Assembly (NCBI GenBank): GCA_905480545.1
Contig: CAJQQR010000114.1
Location: forward strand, 19,904 to 83,903
DNA: 64,000 bases
From: an uncultured Pirellulaceae bacterium
GTDB taxonomy: Bacteria > Planctomycetota > Planctomycetia > Pirellulales > Pirellulaceae
Direction: 5' to 3'
The position numbers were made by a program, and so were the translations under genes. The notes beneath the pieces are model-generated. The model was not told where the DNA came from. It was given only the letters and a program-made list of their open reading frames with translations, and made no database searches. Numbering within the stretch: the first letter of the stretch is position 1; the number at the start of each line of letters is the position of its first letter. This document shows, piece by piece, positions 63,068 to 64,000 of the stretch.

Positions 63068-64000
63068 ATGACGATTTCCCGCCGAAAATTTCTAGCCACC
63101 ACTTCTGTTGCCACGTTCACAGCAGCGACGCCGGTTTTTGCCACAAACTTGCCGGCGACAGGTTATCGCAAACCACGCCACAAAGTTGAACGAGTCGGTG
63201 TTGGTGCGATTGGTCTGCGATATCAAGGAAGCGTTGACGCGCATAAAGCGCAGCTTTACGGCGACATCGTTTCGGTTTGCGATGTTGACAAGAACGTTCG
63301 CGACCAAGCCAAGGCAAGCTTTGGCAGCACGCCATCTGCCTTCGAAAACTATGAAGACTTGATCAATAGAAAAGATGTCGACGTTGTGGTAATTGGTACT
63401 CCCGATCATTGGCATACAAAAATCGCAGCGGATGCAATGCGAGCGGGAAAAGATGTTTATGTGGAGAAGCCACTAACGTTGACTATCGACGAAGGAAAGT
63501 TTCTACGCAAAGTCGCTGCCGAAACCAAACGGATTGTCCAAGTTGGCTCATGGCAACGTAGCGATTCACGATTTCGTCTTGCGGTAGAGATGATACGAGC
63601 CGGGCGAATCGGAAAACTCCAAAAAGTAGATATCGTTTTGGGAAAAAACAAAGTTGGTGGTCCGTTCAATCCAACGTCAGTGCCGAGCAATTTGAATTGG
63701 CACCTTTGGCAAGGTCAAACGCCTGATGTTCCGTACATTTCCGAACGAAGCCACTATACGTTTCGCTGGTGGTACGAGTATTCGGGTGGTCAAATGACGG
63801 ACTGGGGTGCCCACCACATTGATATTGCGCAATGGGCCATCGATTCATTCCCGACTGAAATTGCGGGAACCGCAAAATACCCATTCAAAGCAAATGGATA
63901 CAACGTTGCCATCGATTTTCACGCAAATTACAAATATCAAAACGGTGTCGAAATGAGTGTATCGGATACCGGAAGGAACGGAATCATGTTCACCGGTGAC
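63068..64000 (+). CDS. Tat-exported Gfo/Idh/MocA oxidoreductase, 3' end outside the window
   Basis: 311 codons visible, running off the end. A twin-arginine leader (I-S-R-R-K-F-L-A-T-T-S) is followed by the Rossmann core V-G-V-G-A-I-G-L-R-Y-Q-G, V-S-V-C-D-V-D, the catalytic-region V-E-K-P-L-T and R-W-W-Y-E-Y-S-G-G-Q-M-T-D-W-G-A-H-H-I-D. It resembles the oxidoreductase at 31770-33107, with the standard V-E-K-P motif where that one has C-Q-K-P. Start ATG at 63068. The two may be paralogues acting on different sugars. Confidence 0.9.
   Translation, partial: MTISRRKFLATTSVATFTAATPVFATNLPATGYRKPRHKVERVGVGAIGLRYQGSVDAHKAQLYGDIVSVCDVDKNVRDQAKASFGSTPSAFENYEDLINRKDVDVVVIGTPDHWHTKIAADAMRAGKDVYVEKPLTLTIDEGKFLRKVAAETKRIVQVGSWQRSDSRFRLAVEMIRAGRIGKLQKVDIVLGKNKVGGPFNPTSVPSNLNWHLWQGQTPDVPYISERSHYTFRWWYEYSGGQMTDWGAHHIDIAQWAIDSFPTEIAGTAKYPFKANGYNVAIDFHANYKYQNGVEMSVSDTGRNGIMFTGD

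Noticed and set aside
1..64000. CRISPR arrays, prophage, restriction or toxin-antitoxin defence genes
   Set aside because: No spaced direct repeats of 24-40 bases, phage structural genes or recognisable defence proteins were found.

Overview
The window looks like a chromosome segment from a marine-type planctomycete, probably Pirellulaceae-like. The evidence is gene content: a planctomycete cytochrome C/DUF1549/DUF1553 protein paired with a DUF1501 protein, three formylglycine sulfatase genes carrying four sulfatase domains, Tat-exported Gfo/Idh/MocA oxidoreductases, a ThuA-domain protein, many secreted beta-propellers, and a bacterial Ser/Thr kinase. Few start codons have a clear Shine-Dalgarno, TTG and GTG starts are frequent, and base composition appears moderate (a little under half GC by eye). 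The genus cannot be fixed from this alone.

Layout. 1-5.6 kb: end of a transglutaminase-like protein, a MoxR-type AAA ATPase, an SDR dehydrogenase, type I asparaginase, and an unusual pair of a MacB-like periplasmic-core protein with an HlyD-type adaptor. 5.7-12.4 kb: a sulfatase with a low-complexity repeat behind its signal peptide, an MBL hydrolase, a tandem double sulfatase and a MYG1-family nuclease. 12.7-17.2 kb: small-molecule kinase-like protein, helical-repeat protein, spermidine-synthase-like protein, protein kinase, TrmH methyltransferase. 17.2-25.9 kb: amidohydrolase, hydroxypyruvate-isomerase-like protein, sodium symporter, then a molybdenum hydroxylase locus (XdhC, MocA/MobA-like nucleotidyltransferase, IorA-like and IorB-like subunits). 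27-34.7 kb: cytochrome-domain/DUF1549/DUF1553 + DUF1501 pair, Gfo/Idh/MocA oxidoreductase, lactonase-type propeller. 34.7-36.1 kb: decayed IS3-type orfA, tRNA-Ser(GGA) and terminators. 36.1-42.2 kb: S9 peptidase, an esterase/FG-GAP gene split by a -1 frameshift at a slippery heptamer, and decayed IS66 tnpA/tnpB. 42.2-49.8 kb: propeller protein, sulfatase, tricorn-type protease, a decayed cyanophycinase and a PilZ-like protein. 50-64 kb: DUF502 membrane protein, isochorismatase-ThuA fusion, Nudix hydrolase, conserved secreted proteins, membrane-fused spermidine-synthase-like protein, cupin, PhoD phosphatase, DNA polymerase IV, and a second Gfo/Idh/MocA oxidoreductase running off the end.

How the genes fit together. 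The dominant theme is extracellular or periplasmic breakdown of sulfated and other marine polymers (sulfatases, esterase, peptidases, phosphatase, sugar-type oxidoreductases, symporter). The most coherent local pathway is the molybdenum hydroxylase module. No prophage, CRISPR array, secondary-metabolite cluster or obvious defence island was seen. The observations most worth following are the frameshifted esterase/FG-GAP gene, the tandem sulfatase, the orphan MacB-core/HlyD pair, the repeat tract in the first sulfatase and the three decayed genes that escape simple ORF calling.
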